A DNA stretch of 64,000 nucleotides, taken from the NCBI RefSeq assembly GCF_009870755.1, contig NZ_WLZU01000001.1, positions 1 to 64,000 on the forward strand, read 5' to 3'. Shown here one piece after another: positions 7,512 through 18,551 of the stretch (the stretch's first letter is position 1; each line of letters begins with the position of its first letter). The translations under genes were made by a program, and so were the position numbers. Under the pieces are notes generated by a model. The model saw only the letters and a program-made list of their open reading frames with translations. It made no database searches and was not told where the DNA came from. This stretch comes from Streptococcus halichoeri (lineage in GTDB: Bacteria > Bacillota > Bacilli > Lactobacillales > Streptococcaceae).

Positions 7512-7615
7512 AGTATCACTTTCTAATAATAGTAAAGAGTTATTTACTAAGTTTATCATAGTTACTAATGATTGTAAATTTCATCTCCCTAATTGATTGC
7601 AGTTAGTCACTAACT

Positions 7616-7653
7616 AAAAAAGTTAAGCTGAGCTACCTCAAACTTAACTTTTT
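7616..7653 (-). terminator. terminator of the ychF-to-ftsH gene string
   Basis: On the minus strand AAGTTAAG pairs with CTTAACTT across a 15-nt loop and is followed by a run of T. It lies 13 bp after the ftsH stop. Confidence 0.8.
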
Positions 7654-7665
7654 ATATAATCATTA

Positions 7666-9645
7666 TTATTCAGCAGATTTTGATTCGGTCATTTTATCTT
7701 TTACTTCATCATATGATAATGCATGAACATCATCATTTTCTAAATTGTTCTCCTCTGGCATTTTACCCGTTTCATAAATAGATCTAATTTGCGCTGCATC
7801 AAGTGTTTCATATTTAAGAAGCGCTTCTGCAATTAATTTATGTGTTTCACGATTTTCGTTGATAATATCAGCTGCTTGATTACGAGCTTGGTTAAGGAGT
7901 TCTCTGACTTCATCATCAATGAGCTGGGCAGTTTGAGCTGAGTAGGATTTTTCAGCTGACATTTGTCCTGGCATCATGGCATGATTACCTTCATATTGAA
8001 CAGGGCCGAGTTTATCACTCATACCATATTCTGTAACCATTGCCCGAGCCATTTGCGTTGCTTGCTCAAAGTCATTTGATGCGCCAGTGGTTTGAGCATT
8101 AAAAATAATTTCCTCAGCGACACGTCCACCCATAAGGCCAGCTAGCTGTTCTTTTAAATCACTCTTAGAAAGTAAGTTTTGATCTTCCTTAGGAAGAGCA
8201 ATCATATAACCACCAGCTCGACCACGAGGAACAATGGTTACTTTATGAACAACACGCGCATTGGAAAGGACTAAACCAACAATGGTATGTCCAGCTTCGT
8301 GGTAGGCAACCATTTCACGTTCTTTTTGAGAAATAGTTCGATCTTTCTTAGAAGGACCAGCTATAACTCGATCTTCTGCTTCATCAATGTCACTAGCGTC
8401 AATTTTTGTTTTGTTACGACGGGCAGCAACAAGAGCGGCCTCATTCAGTACATTTTCAAGATCAGCCCCCACAAAACCAGGAGTTTGTTGGGCAACAACT
8501 TTCAAATCCACATCTTCTGCCATTGGTTTATTTTTAGCATGAACGCGCAAGATTGCTTCACGTCCTTTAACATCAGGTTGACCTACTAAGACTTTTCGGT
8601 CAAAACGTCCTGGACGTAGAAGCGCTGGGTCTAAAACGTCACTACGGTTTGTTGCCGCAATAACGATAATGCTTTCATTTCCTTCAAAACCATCCATTTC
8701 AATGAGAAGCTGATTGAGGGTTTGCTCCCGTTCGTCATTACCGCCGCCCATTCCGGCGCCACGGCGACGTCCCACAGCATCAATCTCATCAATAAAAATA
8801 ATAGCACGTTCGGCTTTTTTAGCATCCTCAAAAAGCGAACGAACACGGCTAGCACCGACTCCGACAAACATTTCCACGAAGTCTGATCCAGAAATACTAA
8901 AGAAAGGAACGCCAGCTTCACCCGCAACAGCTTTCGCAAGTAGGGTTTTACCTGTTCCTGGAGGGCCCTCTAGTAAAACGCCAGATGGGATGCGTGCACC
9001 CAAAGTGGTATATTTTTTAGGATTTTTTAAGAAGTCAACAACTTCTACCAGTTCTTGTTTTTCTTCTTCAGCACCAGCAACATCGGTGAAACGAACTTTT
9101 ACATCTGATTTTGATTGAGATTTGGCTTTGTTTTTACCAAAACTCATCGCACCTCTGGCACCACCGCCGCCTTGGTTCATCATCATAACCATAAAAATGG
9201 CAAAGATGACAATGGGAAGGAAACTAACTAAGAAGGAAATCCAGGCACCACTTGAGCTTTCTTGCTTAACAGTTATTTGTGTCCCATTTTTATTAGCAAC
9301 ATCTGTTATTTCTTTTAGCGTCGAATCATTTGCCAACACTAATGAGGTAAATTCATTAACTGTAGTGGTTGCTGATCCACCAAGAAATGACAAACCTTCA
9401 TTTACCGAAACTTTTTGAGGGGTGGTATATTTACCGCGTACTTCAATGATGCTTCCACTTGGTTGGTAAGTAATATTTTTAACATCACCAGCCTTAATGT
9501 GTTTAACAAGTTTACTATAGTTAATTTGCTGGCTTTGTGTACTCGTCCCTTTTACGTAATATTGAAAACCAGTGATAATGACCACAATCAATAGAATATA
9601 AATGAACGAGTTTTTTACAAAGCCGTTATTTTTATTATTTTTCAT
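7666..9645 (-). CDS. ftsH: ATP-dependent zinc metalloprotease FtsH
   Basis: A 659-residue membrane-anchored AAA+ protease that degrades misfolded membrane proteins and short-lived regulators. Helices lie near residues 11-28 and 132-155, flanking an extracellular domain. Walker A GPPGTGKT starts near 227, IIFIDEID is Walker B, and the second region of homology follows. The zinc site HEAGH is near 448. The C-terminal tail (after residue 615) is acidic. It is 22 bp after hpt, the fixed order in streptococci. Nothing is missing. Confidence 0.98.
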   Translation of the reverse strand: MKNNKNNGFVKNSFIYILLIVVIITGFQYYVKGTSTQSQQINYSKLVKHIKAGDVKNITYQPSGSIIEVRGKYTTPQKVSVNEGLSFLGGSATTTVNEFTSLVLANDSTLKEITDVANKNGTQITVKQESSSGAWISFLVSFLPIVIFAIFMVMMMNQGGGGARGAMSFGKNKAKSQSKSDVKVRFTDVAGAEEEKQELVEVVDFLKNPKKYTTLGARIPSGVLLEGPPGTGKTLLAKAVAGEAGVPFFSISGSDFVEMFVGVGASRVRSLFEDAKKAERAIIFIDEIDAVGRRRGAGMGGGNDEREQTLNQLLIEMDGFEGNESIIVIAATNRSDVLDPALLRPGRFDRKVLVGQPDVKGREAILRVHAKNKPMAEDVDLKVVAQQTPGFVGADLENVLNEAALVAARRNKTKIDASDIDEAEDRVIAGPSKKDRTISQKEREMVAYHEAGHTIVGLVLSNARVVHKVTIVPRGRAGGYMIALPKEDQNLLSKSDLKEQLAGLMGGRVAEEIIFNAQTTGASNDFEQATQMARAMVTEYGMSDKLGPVQYEGNHAMMPGQMSAEKSYSAQTAQLIDDEVRELLNQARNQAADIINENRETHKLIAEALLKYETLDAAQIRSIYETGKMPEENNLENDDVHALSYDEVKDKMTESKSAE

Positions 9646-9667
9646 AAAGTATTAATTGACCTTTTTT

Positions 9668-10210
9668 CTAGTTAGTATAGACTTCTTCCTTTAAGACACC
9701 AACGTATGGAAGATTACGATACTTTTCTGCATAATCTAAACCATATCCTACAATAAATTCATTTGGCACATCATAGCAAACATAGTCCGCTTCAATATCA
9801 ACGACACGCCCCTCTGGTTTATCAAATAATGTGGCAATTTTTACAGAATTTGCTTTACGGTATTTAAACATGTCTCGCAGATATTTTAAAGTACGACCAG
9901 TATCAATAATATCCTCAACAAAGATAATATCTCGTCCTTCAATATTAGTATCTACGTCTTTTAAAATTTTCACTTCACCACTGCTGGAAGTCCCACCATG
10001 GTAGCTAGAAACCACCATAAAGTCAATTTCAACATGGACGTCAATGTGCTTCATTAATTCGGCCATAAAAGGAACAGAGCCTTTTAAGACTCCCACCATT
10101 AAAGGATTTTTTTCCTGATAATCTTTAGTGAGTTGTTGTCCTAATTCTCTCGTTTTAACGATGATATCTTCTTCAGAATAGAGGACTTTTTTAATATCTT
10201 GCTCAAGCAT
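9668..10210 (-). CDS. hpt: hypoxanthine phosphoribosyltransferase
   Basis: A 180-residue purine-salvage enzyme that makes IMP or GMP from hypoxanthine or guanine and PRPP. The PRPP-binding motif [11 protein letters not shown] lies at 98-108, and the flexible loop SSYHGG at 68-73. It sits between tilS and ftsH, as in most Firmicutes, 4 bp after tilS, so translation is probably coupled. Confidence 0.97.
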   Translation of the reverse strand: MLEQDIKKVLYSEEDIIVKTRELGQQLTKDYQEKNPLMVGVLKGSVPFMAELMKHIDVHVEIDFMVVSSYHGGTSSSGEVKILKDVDTNIEGRDIIFVEDIIDTGRTLKYLRDMFKYRKANSVKIATLFDKPEGRVVDIEADYVCYDVPNEFIVGYGLDYAEKYRNLPYVGVLKEEVYTN

Positions 10211-10214
10211 GATG

Positions 10215-11495
10215 TCACCTTTTCTCTATTTTTGCAATATACAACTTGCCCAACATTATATCATGATTAGCTGCTTTTCTCAAATATGTTTCACCATTCA
10301 CTAATATAAATATGACTTGACCATTTTGCTCACCAATAATTGCTCTTTCACGCGCCTTCTGTGGAATTTTGTTATCAATAAATAGGCGCCGCAATTTTTT
10401 AGTAAAGGTCCCAAAATTAATACTATCCCCCGCTTGCCTTCTTCGTATAGTCACTGAAGAAAGACTATATAATGGAATCATAGTATCATATGCTAAGCAA
10501 GGTTCAAAAAGGGAATAGAAAAACTGATACCCTAAATAGTCTATAGCACTGTCACAGTTTAACACAATTGGAGTCAAGTCTTTATCAGTCTTGGGAATGA
10601 TTTTAGCAATTGTAAATGTATGTTCATCAATGCTTAATGCATAACCTCCTTTAAGCGAATAAGTACCACACTTGTGATGTTGAAGCAAGGTTAAAACCGT
10701 GTCAAACTGAGACTTAGCTAAATTCAAATGGCCAATTTTTGCAATATAATCTTGCAAAAGAAAATACTGAATAGCCGCTGGTTGTTGAAGAAAACTTGCC
10801 ATATTTGTAATTGGTATATCTGCTGTTAAATAGTGAAAGGCTTCATTTAAGAGACTTATCTCACTTGCGACCTCTGATAAGGCTTTAACAAGTTGGGGGT
10901 TTTCCTTTGTTAATTCAGGCAGTAACGACTGTCGGATCCGATTACGGAAATAACTGTGGTCAGAGTTACTCTCATCCTCAAAATGATAATAGCTTGGCAG
11001 CTCCTTTTTTCTAAATGTCAAAAAAGGACGGATCAGTTCGCCAGACGCAAAAGCTTGAACAGGTCTGATTCCTGCTAGATGCCGAAGCCGGCTTCCTCGA
11101 ATTAGTCGCATTAAAACTGTTTCAGCTTGATCATCCATATGATGGGCTGTTACCAAAGCTGTGTACTGTTCTTTTTCCATGATGGAGGCAAAAAAATGAT
11201 ACCGAAAGTCTCGTGCTCTTTGCTCTGTAAACAAACCAGAAAAGTAGCCTACATAGATCGGAATCTGATTTTTTTGGGCCCAAGAACGTAGATAAGCTTC
11301 CTCATCTTCAGAAGCAGCGCGTTGCTTGTGATTGACATGCGCAATGCCAATGCTTATACCAAGTTTCGTCTGGTAGCACTGCAATAAATGAAGAAGAGCC
11401 ATCGAATCTGCTCCACCTGATACAGCTATTAAAACCTTTTGGTGGTTTTTAAAAAATGCATTTTTTACAATATACTGGTAAATTTCTTGCTTCAT
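10215..11495 (-). CDS. tilS: tRNA(Ile)-lysidine synthetase
   Basis: A 426-residue enzyme that converts C34 of the CAU-anticodon isoleucine tRNA to lysidine, changing its charging from methionine to isoleucine. The N-terminal PP-loop is [11 protein letters not shown] at about 24-34, and the C-terminal TilS domain holds [13 protein letters not shown]. Its ATG shares one base with the stop of the upstream beta-lactamase-like gene (TAATG), which implies coupled translation. Confidence 0.96.
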   Translation of the reverse strand: MKQEIYQYIVKNAFFKNHQKVLIAVSGGADSMALLHLLQCYQTKLGISIGIAHVNHKQRAASEDEEAYLRSWAQKNQIPIYVGYFSGLFTEQRARDFRYHFFASIMEKEQYTALVTAHHMDDQAETVLMRLIRGSRLRHLAGIRPVQAFASGELIRPFLTFRKKELPSYYHFEDESNSDHSYFRNRIRQSLLPELTKENPQLVKALSEVASEISLLNEAFHYLTADIPITNMASFLQQPAAIQYFLLQDYIAKIGHLNLAKSQFDTVLTLLQHHKCGTYSLKGGYALSIDEHTFTIAKIIPKTDKDLTPIVLNCDSAIDYLGYQFFYSLFEPCLAYDTMIPLYSLSSVTIRRRQAGDSINFGTFTKKLRRLFIDNKIPQKARERAIIGEQNGQVIFILVNGETYLRKAANHDIMLGKLYIAKIEKR

Positions 11496-12781
11496 TATTT
11501 TAAAATGGCATAAATATCGTCTGATATAGCAGTTATTTTGTCATAAGAAGAATCATTAGTAAAAATTGAAATAATATAAGGTGATTTTGCATAAACGATG
11601 GCGACATCATGCCGGTAATCATAAGCATCACCAATTTTGTGAGCTACTGGCACATCGATATTCTTTGGAATGCGTTGTTGATCAAAATCAGTCTTTGTTA
11701 GATAAGTCGTCAATCGTCCTTTTTGATAATAAATAGCTTCCATTAATAGCGCAGCTTCCTTAGCAGAAAGGTCACGCTTTTCCATGTCCCAATAACTCCC
11801 AGACAAGGACTGTATGTGATTATGGAAGTCTTTATCATATTGATTAGCCACATAATAACCTAACAAATTAGTTGCGACATTATCTGAATGTTTAGCAACG
11901 GCTTGTAAGAGAAAATCAATGGAATAGCTAGCATTATCAGCTTTTTTTGGCATATCACCACTGCCTAAAGGACTATAATCACCATAAAAATGATTAACAG
12001 CTCCAATATATTTCAATGTATCCTTACTCTTAATGCTGCCATTATTAAGCTTATGTTGCACATAATAGAGTGTTGCTAATTTTGCAATGCTGGCAGAATA
12101 CATTGTTTTGTCAGCATTTACCCCTACACTAGCTTGCGTATCTAGCTGCTTCACAAAAATAGAATAATTGGCTTTGTTATATTTTTGATTGAGCAGGTCT
12201 TGCACCTTGATCATGCGATTATCAGCAAGAGAAAGGTCACTCTCAGCAATCCAGCCTTTGCCTTCAATGTCGTAGAAGATGCCTTTGGGTGTGGTAGCTA
12301 CTTGGTCAGCATGTACTTTTTGAAAAGCTTGTAAAGAGGTCCTAACAGAGCTGGTTCCATAAACATAGGGTTGACTATAGACCGTAAAATGCGGCTGTAG
12401 CCAAAAATCTTGGGAAATTGATCTTTGTGACACAATAGTATCTTCAGTGACATCCTGTTTGGCAGCTACAATATAAGAGCCATTAGATAGCTCAAAAACG
12501 GGAAGTTGCTGACTATTAATCTCCATATTGACAATTTGAAGAGGTTGATTTGACCCTATTATCTCAGATGATAATGTTAAATCAGCATCATGGTAAGTAG
12601 TAATATCTTGCTTAGCAGTTGGATTAATAGGAATAGTAGAAAAGTATAGGGTCTGGTTGGCAGCTGTTTGCTGTAATTGGAATAAATTGGCTTGACTGTA
12701 TTTCGTACCCTTATCAGTACTAATGATTGGAACGGGAGCTAGAAAAAAAGGAATTAACATAACAGCTAATAATTTTTTCAT
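11495..12781 (-). CDS. exported serine beta-lactamase-like protein
   Basis: A 428-residue protein with a signal peptide (about residues 1-20). The first 200 residues lack a recognised domain and may be SH3-like wall-binding repeats. The C-terminal half has the class A beta-lactamase/penicillin-interacting fold, with S231-I-A-K234, S299-D-N and K382-I-G in order. The third motif differs from the usual KTG. Streptococci keep this gene between divIC and tilS, but it is not a known resistance determinant; a role in wall metabolism or regulation is inference. Confidence 0.88.
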   Translation of the reverse strand: MKKLLAVMLIPFFLAPVPIISTDKGTKYSQANLFQLQQTAANQTLYFSTIPINPTAKQDITTYHDADLTLSSEIIGSNQPLQIVNMEINSQQLPVFELSNGSYIVAAKQDVTEDTIVSQRSISQDFWLQPHFTVYSQPYVYGTSSVRTSLQAFQKVHADQVATTPKGIFYDIEGKGWIAESDLSLADNRMIKVQDLLNQKYNKANYSIFVKQLDTQASVGVNADKTMYSASIAKLATLYYVQHKLNNGSIKSKDTLKYIGAVNHFYGDYSPLGSGDMPKKADNASYSIDFLLQAVAKHSDNVATNLLGYYVANQYDKDFHNHIQSLSGSYWDMEKRDLSAKEAALLMEAIYYQKGRLTTYLTKTDFDQQRIPKNIDVPVAHKIGDAYDYRHDVAIVYAKSPYIISIFTNDSSYDKITAISDDIYAILK

Positions 12782-12793
12782 GGTAACTCCCTT

Positions 12794-12913
12794 CTAGTCA
12801 TTTTCTTCTTTTGGGTCCTTCTCACGTAAGGATTGATTTTGCTGATGCAAGTCTTTGAGCTTCTCTTCTGAGTGGGCCAAAAAGAGCTCTACTTTTTTTA
12901 GAATATCTTCCAT
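12794..12913 (-). CDS. small conserved coiled-coil protein
   Basis: A 39-residue frame beginning MEDILKKVELFL, highly charged, predicted amphipathic helix with a hydrophilic EEKLKDLHQQNQSL segment. It fills the gap between divIC (2 bp away) and the beta-lactamase-like gene (12 bp), the same place where other streptococci have a tiny open frame. Position and gap-free packing support a real gene. Function is unknown; a partner role with the septal protein DivIC is a guess. Confidence 0.75.
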   Translation of the reverse strand: MEDILKKVELFLAHSEEKLKDLHQQNQSLREKDPKEEND

Positions 12914-12915
12914 AT

Positions 12916-13287
12916 TTATTTTGGTAATAAACCTGGGGTTGGATAAATCGTCTCTCCCTCACGAGAAAGATAGTATTTTGCCCGGGCATATTTTTTGACA
13001 TAGTCATCGTCTTTCAAACGATTAGCCAATTCCTTTTCTTGTTGTGTATGTCTCTCTAAATCCTTATATTCTTGATGCAGGTGCTTTACTTGCTGAGCCT
13101 GTTTTTCAAGTCCTACATAACTTTTAACCAGGTTATAGGTCGGCAGGATAAATAGAAACACCATAACAATTAAAATCCAGCCTAACAGACGGTTGTGTCT
13201 ATGATGTTCCTCTTCTTCAAATCGTTTTTTAGTATTTTCTTCATTGATATAAGAATTATTTAGTTGAACGATACTAGACTTCTTCAT
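12916..13287 (-). CDS. divIC: septum formation initiator DivIC
   Basis: A 123-residue bitopic membrane protein of the FtsB/DivIC family. A short cytoplasmic tail is followed by one helix near residues 35-56 ([18 protein letters not shown]), then a coiled coil (about 58-95) and the motif [20 protein letters not shown], typical of the family. It works with DivIB and FtsL in septal wall synthesis. Its start overlaps the end of rqcP by 14 bp. Confidence 0.95.
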   Translation of the reverse strand: MKKSSIVQLNNSYINEENTKKRFEEEEHHRHNRLLGWILIVMVFLFILPTYNLVKSYVGLEKQAQQVKHLHQEYKDLERHTQQEKELANRLKDDDYVKKYARAKYYLSREGETIYPTPGLLPK

Positions 13288-13546
13288 CAGAGTGAATCCT
13301 TGTTTCTTTGATTATTTCATACATTTGTCTGGCGTCTTCTTTTTTGGTACTGTCTTTCATTTCCAAAACACGAACACTTAAAAGCTTAGTTCCAAACTGA
13401 ATTTCAATGGCATCATTGACTTTTAAATCAGTCGAGGATTTCGCTAAAACGCCATTAACCTTAATACGTCCTTTATCTGCTACTTCTTTAGCTACCGGAC
13501 GACGCTTTATAATTCGAGAAACTTTCAAAAACTTATCTAATCTCAT
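13274..13546 (-). CDS. rqcP: S4-domain ribosome quality-control protein RqcP
   Basis: A 90-residue protein, an almost complete S4 RNA-binding domain ([21 protein letters not shown]... [16 protein letters not shown]). RqcP (YabO) binds stalled 50S-peptidyl-tRNA complexes with RqcH and promotes alanine tailing of stalled chains. The order mfd-yabM-rqcP-divIC resembles Bacillus subtilis. Confidence 0.92.
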   Translation of the reverse strand: MRLDKFLKVSRIIKRRPVAKEVADKGRIKVNGVLAKSSTDLKVNDAIEIQFGTKLLSVRVLEMKDSTKKEDARQMYEIIKETRIHSDEEV

Positions 13547-13574
13547 ACCTTACCTCACAATCCCTTACATTCTA

Positions 13575-15086
13575 TCATTTTTTAGTGTTAATTGGTAGAT
13601 AAGACCATAATTTTTGGGGAAAGATCCTTAGGAAAATCGCTAGCGCAACAAAAAGCGCTAATCCTGACAATGTTGCTATTAGAAGTGTGATGAGACTAGA
13701 CATTCTTCCAACATGGGGTAAAAGGCGAGCTAAACTTATAACAGTCAAAACCATTATCACCAAAATAACATAAAATTTACCATTAGCTAAGCTTTTAAAA
13801 TCTATTTTACAATAATAAGCGTACAAGCCTAAAACAACCAGCAAAGGTAAGACAGTCGCCAAGGCACTGCCAACAATGGACCACTGCATGGTCATTGGAA
13901 CGGTTAACATGATTTTCAAGCCAAGTCCAATTGTTAAAAACAAGAGTGACACCACACTATGTTGCTCAATAAACAATTGCTGATGAAAAAATTGTATTAG
14001 GCTGGCTAAACTGATGATGATAACATAAAAACTCAATGCCAACCAGCCACGATTATCCTTAAATAAAACAACATTCATTAAAGGTAAGATAGCCAAAAAT
14101 CCCGCGGTCAAAGTGACATTAAAATAATAAATAAAGGTAAAGAAAGATTGGCTTTCAGTCCGATAAACGTCGCTATTAACAGCATAGTAACGTGTCAACT
14201 GAGGTAAAAAACTCGTAAAGAGAGCGGTTGAAAAAATAAGTCCAAATTGTAATAAGGGTTGGCCACGATCATAAATGCCTTTAGTAGTCTCTGCCAAGGC
14301 CTCTGACATCCCTTTGGCTATCAGGCTATTTTTAATCACTAAGGCATCAATCAGCTGAAACAATAATAAATACAGGGCATAAAAAATATAAACAAAACTT
14401 GAAAGACCCAGCTTTTTTAACACCTGACTTGGCATAAACTTCTGATGAAAATAAGAACTAAGCGAATAAGGACTAGTGAAATAGAAATAGAGTAAAATAA
14501 CGACACTAGCAATAACATTTCCTGCCGCAGCAACATTGGCAGTAAGATAAATAGTCCAATGAAAGCAATAGTAACAAAGAGCTGCCGCAATAATTATGGC
14601 AATGCGAATGGTCTGCTCAAGCACTTGACTCACTGCTGTTGGGACCATATTATCATCTGCTTGAGCTAAGCCACGATAAAACGAGGTGAAAGGAACGGTT
14701 AGTAAAACCAATCCACTGATGATAATTGCTGGCGCTAAAGCAGGACTGCCAATACTATTTGCAAGCCATTGATGACATACAATTAAAACAAAAGACAACG
14801 CAGCACTCACTAAGAGTTGTAATTGAAATAAGTGTCCTAGCTGCTTTTTTTCTGTAGTTTGAGAGAGACTAGCGACAACATTTGGCAAAGCAGTTAAACT
14901 CAAGGTTGTTATAATAGCTAAAAGCGGGTAAATTTGCTGGTAAGCAAAGAAACCTCTATCACCCACCAGGTTTTGATAGGGAATCCGATAGATAGCAGCC
15001 AAGATTTTGGACACTAAACCACTAATTGTAATGATGAAGCTAGACTGTTTTGTTAATTGAAGATAGTTTTTTTTGTTTAATCTCAC
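13575..15086 (-). CDS. MOP-superfamily flippase-like membrane protein (YabM/SpoVB type)
   Basis: A polytopic protein of about 503 residues with roughly 14 helices. The start ...SGLVSKILAAIYRIPYQNLVGDRGFFAYQQIYPL is characteristic of YabM/SpoVB/MurJ-like exporters of lipid-linked wall precursors. GTG at 15086 is preferred because GGGGAAG lies 6 nt before it; a TTG five codons earlier is possible. It overlaps the 3' end of mfd by 47 bp. Bacillus has its homolog yabM at the same place. As I recall, pneumococci lack it in this interval, so distribution within Streptococcus is worth checking. Precise substrate is unknown. Confidence 0.85.
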   Translation of the reverse strand: MRLNKKNYLQLTKQSSFIITISGLVSKILAAIYRIPYQNLVGDRGFFAYQQIYPLLAIITTLSLTALPNVVASLSQTTEKKQLGHLFQLQLLVSAALSFVLIVCHQWLANSIGSPALAPAIIISGLVLLTVPFTSFYRGLAQADDNMVPTAVSQVLEQTIRIAIIIAAALCYYCFHWTIYLTANVAAAGNVIASVVILLYFYFTSPYSLSSYFHQKFMPSQVLKKLGLSSFVYIFYALYLLLFQLIDALVIKNSLIAKGMSEALAETTKGIYDRGQPLLQFGLIFSTALFTSFLPQLTRYYAVNSDVYRTESQSFFTFIYYFNVTLTAGFLAILPLMNVVLFKDNRGWLALSFYVIIISLASLIQFFHQQLFIEQHSVVSLLFLTIGLGLKIMLTVPMTMQWSIVGSALATVLPLLVVLGLYAYYCKIDFKSLANGKFYVILVIMVLTVISLARLLPHVGRMSSLITLLIATLSGLALFVALAIFLRIFPQKLWSYLPINTKK

Positions 15087-18000
15087 TGAGTGCTTCCCCA
15101 AATAGCATTAATTCTTCTAATATCTGATAATCTTTTTTTCCTCTAACATCAAATGTAATTTCGATTTTACCTCGCTGCTCACTAATCGTAGCTTTCAATT
15201 GCGTTTTTGATAAGGCCCCAAAATAATCTTGGGTCATAAAATAATGTAAAGAGACTTTTTCAAATCGAACAAAGACTGTAGAACCTCGTTTTTCAATTAT
15301 TTCTGCAAAAGCAGTGTCCATATACCATTTTAATAAACCAATTTCTAGCAAATAGGCCGCTTGATCAGGGTATTCCCCAAATCGATCGATTAATTCATCC
15401 TGCAAAGCTTGATAATCTGTGTGGCCTTCTATTTCTCTAATGCGTTTGTAAATATCAATTTTTTGTCGTTCATCTTCAATATAGTCACTAGGTAAAAAAG
15501 CATCAATCATAAGGTTAATTTCCACATTACCTTTGAGACGAATGTGCTGTTTACCTTGCTTTTCAGCGATTGCTTGTTCTAACATCTGGGAGTACATTTC
15601 AAAGCCGACTGAATCAATAAAGCCGCTTTGAGAAGCGCCCAAGAGATTACCTGCACCACGGATAGAAAGATCGCGCATGGCAATTTTAAAGCCTGAGCCT
15701 AGTTCGGTGAATCCCTTAATCGCTTCTAAGCGTTTTTCAGAAACTTCTGTTAAGATCTTATCAGGACGATACATCAGATACGCATAGGCAATGCGGTTAG
15801 AGCGACCAACCCGTCCTCGCAATTGATACAAGGTTGACAAGCCCATATGATCTGCATTTTCTACAAACAACGTATTAACATTGGAAATATCCACGCCCGT
15901 TTCAATAATGGTAGTAGCAACTAAAATATCATAGTCTCCGTTGATAAAATCAATCAATGTATTTTCCAGTTGCATTTCACTCATTTGACCATGAACAAAA
16001 CCAATGGAGGCTTCTGGCACTAATTCTTGTAGCTCAGCAACTTTCTTGTCAATAGTGTCAACTTTGTTGTAAACATAAAAAATCTGCCCGCTCCGCTCTA
16101 TTTCCCGAATAATCGCATCGCGAATAATGCCTAGATTTACTTCCATGACATAAGTTTGCACTGGGTAACGATTGGTCGGCGGTGTTTCTATTACAGATAG
16201 ATCCCGAATACCTAACATAGACATGTGTAGAGTTCGTGGAATTGGGGTCGCAGTTAGAGTTAGGACGTCAACTTTTGTTTTTAATTCTTTGAGCCTTTCT
16301 TTATGTTTTACGCCAAAACGCTGCTCTTCGTCAATAACGATCAATCCTAAATCTGAAAAAACGACGTCTTTTGATAACAAACGATGGGTCCCAATAATAA
16401 TATCAATGTGGCCTTGCCGAAGTTTATCTAAAGTTTGATTTTGCTCCTTCTTGCTTCTAAATCGGCTCAAAACATCTACGTGTATGGGATAATTTTCAAA
16501 CCGTTCTCGAAAATTATCATAGTGTTGCTGAGCAAGGACTGTTGTGGGAACCAAGATAGCTACTTGTTTATTATCTTTTACAGCCTTAAAGGCTGCACGC
16601 ATAGCCACCTCTGTTTTCCCAAACCCAACATCACCTACTAAAAGGCGATCCATAGGACGGTTACTTTCCATGTCACGCTTAATTTCTTTTATGGAGCGCA
16701 ATTGGTCCGCAGTTTCCACAAAGGCAAAGTCATCATCAAAAGCATGCTGTAAATCATCATCAGGAGAAAAGGCAAAACCTTTTTGTTGGCTACGTTCAGC
16801 ATATAATTTTAATAAATCATCTGCTATATCTTCAACTTGCTTTGAAACTTTTTGCTTTGCTTTTTGAAAACGCCCATCATTTAGTTTGTTGATTTTAGGC
16901 GTTTTACCATCAGCAGAGACATACTTTGATAAGGTTTGGATTTGTTCTACTGGCAACGAAATACGATCATTATTTTGATATTGGATGGTCACATAATCGC
17001 GATGGACGCCCTGGATTTTGATGGTTTCAATGCCCATAAACTGGCCAATACCATGAACACTATGGACAACATAGTCTCCTTTTGTTAGTTCGTCATAGTC
17101 TTTAAGCCGCTCAGCATTCGTAATAGAAGTACGACGAACACGTCGCTTGATTTTTTTATGGTAAATTTCCTGTTCTGTGATCAGAGCAAGCTTTTCATCG
17201 GCAAAATAAAAACCTGCAGATAATTGACCAACAATAATTTGAGTAGTTTTTGGTTGAATAGCTTTGCTATTAACAAGCGGAATACTATAATCAAAATCAG
17301 CCAAATTTTTAAGTAACCGCTCATACCCCTTATGAGAATCAACCTGGATAATAACAGTAGCCTGATTTTTATGATAACGTTTTATTTCATCGATTAATAA
17401 GGGAAATTGATTGAAAAATTCTTGCATAGGGTATTGGGTGAAATTATAGATCTTTTCAAACTTAATATTTCCTAATCCCTTATGAAAATTTGAAAAATAA
17501 GTAGCTGGTTTATAGCTCCTAAGTGCTTGATAGGAGTCTGCAAAATAACGAAGTCTTGACACTGCTTTACCTTGTTGTAAATCTTCTGTTAACAAATGAG
17601 CGGTCTCTAAATCAAATGTCGCATTTTTATCTACTATTTTTTGAAAGTCATCAATAAAAATGGGAGTTTCTTTTGGTAGGTAGTCTAACAAAGTCCATTC
17701 TTTTGCATAAAAAAGGGAACTAAACTTTCTTAAATCCCTATGTTTAAAGTGTTCCTTGCTTGCTGCAAATATATCTTGAAGATAGGTCTTATCTTCTAAT
17801 TGGCTTAATTGAATTGCTTTTTCAAGTGCCTCTACTCCTCTGATATAATCATCATCCAGCAAAATAAACTCCGTTGCTGGGGTAATCAAAAAGTTCTCTA
17901 AAGTTTGAGAGGATTTTTGATTTTCCGGATTAAATTGACGAATGCCATCAATCTCATCACCAAAAAATTCTATCCTGATAGGCCATTCTTGGGTCAGATC

Positions 18001-18549
18001 ATAAATGTCAATAATATCACCGCGTTTACTAAATTCACCCGGATTCATAACTTGATTAACACGTTCAAACCCCATAGCCACCAATTGATGAACCAAAGAG
18101 TCAGGATCTAGGTCTAAACCTACTTGTAAATGAGGCATACTATTTAAAAATATCTTAGGATCTGGCAATAAAATACGCGTTCCTACAAGGCTCGTTACTA
18201 CAACCCCTGATTGGGTAGGATCAAGTAAAAATTGTAAAGCCTGAATCCTTGAAACAGCTTTATCTAGTGACGAAAACAGGAATTCTGCAGCGGCAGCATC
18301 ATCTGCAAAAAATGGAAAAACAGCTTTTTCTCCTAGCAATGTCACTAATTCACTAGCTAACTTTTCAGCTTCATTTTGACTGGCAGTAATAATAAGTAAT
18401 TTTCCTGAAGTGGTACGATAAGCACAAGCTACCGCAAGGGCTTTACTAGAAGCCGATAAGCCCATGATTAATTGACGAGTTTTTTTTCCTAATGCCTCTT
18501 GCCAAGCTGCAATTTGTTTATTCTGCCTAAATAATTCTATAATATCCAT
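15040..18549 (-). CDS. mfd: transcription-repair coupling factor Mfd
   Basis: An 1169-residue DNA translocase that removes stalled RNA polymerase and recruits UvrA. The N-terminal UvrB-like region is followed by the RNA-polymerase-interacting domain (GDYVVHSVHGIGQF at about 490-505). The helicase domains carry Walker A VGDVGFGKTE near 640, DEEQRFG and TATPIPRT, then the TRG motif region and a C-terminal autoinhibitory domain. Length and motifs are complete. It lies 2 bp after pth. Confidence 0.98.
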   Translation of the reverse strand: MDIIELFRQNKQIAAWQEALGKKTRQLIMGLSASSKALAVACAYRTTSGKLLIITASQNEAEKLASELVTLLGEKAVFPFFADDAAAAEFLFSSLDKAVSRIQALQFLLDPTQSGVVVTSLVGTRILLPDPKIFLNSMPHLQVGLDLDPDSLVHQLVAMGFERVNQVMNPGEFSKRGDIIDIYDLTQEWPIRIEFFGDEIDGIRQFNPENQKSSQTLENFLITPATEFILLDDDYIRGVEALEKAIQLSQLEDKTYLQDIFAASKEHFKHRDLRKFSSLFYAKEWTLLDYLPKETPIFIDDFQKIVDKNATFDLETAHLLTEDLQQGKAVSRLRYFADSYQALRSYKPATYFSNFHKGLGNIKFEKIYNFTQYPMQEFFNQFPLLIDEIKRYHKNQATVIIQVDSHKGYERLLKNLADFDYSIPLVNSKAIQPKTTQIIVGQLSAGFYFADEKLALITEQEIYHKKIKRRVRRTSITNAERLKDYDELTKGDYVVHSVHGIGQFMGIETIKIQGVHRDYVTIQYQNNDRISLPVEQIQTLSKYVSADGKTPKINKLNDGRFQKAKQKVSKQVEDIADDLLKLYAERSQQKGFAFSPDDDLQHAFDDDFAFVETADQLRSIKEIKRDMESNRPMDRLLVGDVGFGKTEVAMRAAFKAVKDNKQVAILVPTTVLAQQHYDNFRERFENYPIHVDVLSRFRSKKEQNQTLDKLRQGHIDIIIGTHRLLSKDVVFSDLGLIVIDEEQRFGVKHKERLKELKTKVDVLTLTATPIPRTLHMSMLGIRDLSVIETPPTNRYPVQTYVMEVNLGIIRDAIIREIERSGQIFYVYNKVDTIDKKVAELQELVPEASIGFVHGQMSEMQLENTLIDFINGDYDILVATTIIETGVDISNVNTLFVENADHMGLSTLYQLRGRVGRSNRIAYAYLMYRPDKILTEVSEKRLEAIKGFTELGSGFKIAMRDLSIRGAGNLLGASQSGFIDSVGFEMYSQMLEQAIAEKQGKQHIRLKGNVEINLMIDAFLPSDYIEDERQKIDIYKRIREIEGHTDYQALQDELIDRFGEYPDQAAYLLEIGLLKWYMDTAFAEIIEKRGSTVFVRFEKVSLHYFMTQDYFGALSKTQLKATISEQRGKIEITFDVRGKKDYQILEELMLFGEALSEIKQKKLSSINKTV

Positions 18550-18551
18550 AA

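Noticed and set aside
8631-9118. Frames on both strands inside ftsH
   Set aside because: They are shadows of the ftsH coding sequence with no independent start signals.
11495-12781. Reading the beta-lactamase-like gene as an antibiotic resistance gene
   Set aside because: It is a conserved housekeeping-block gene in streptococci and its third motif is KIG rather than the usual KTG.
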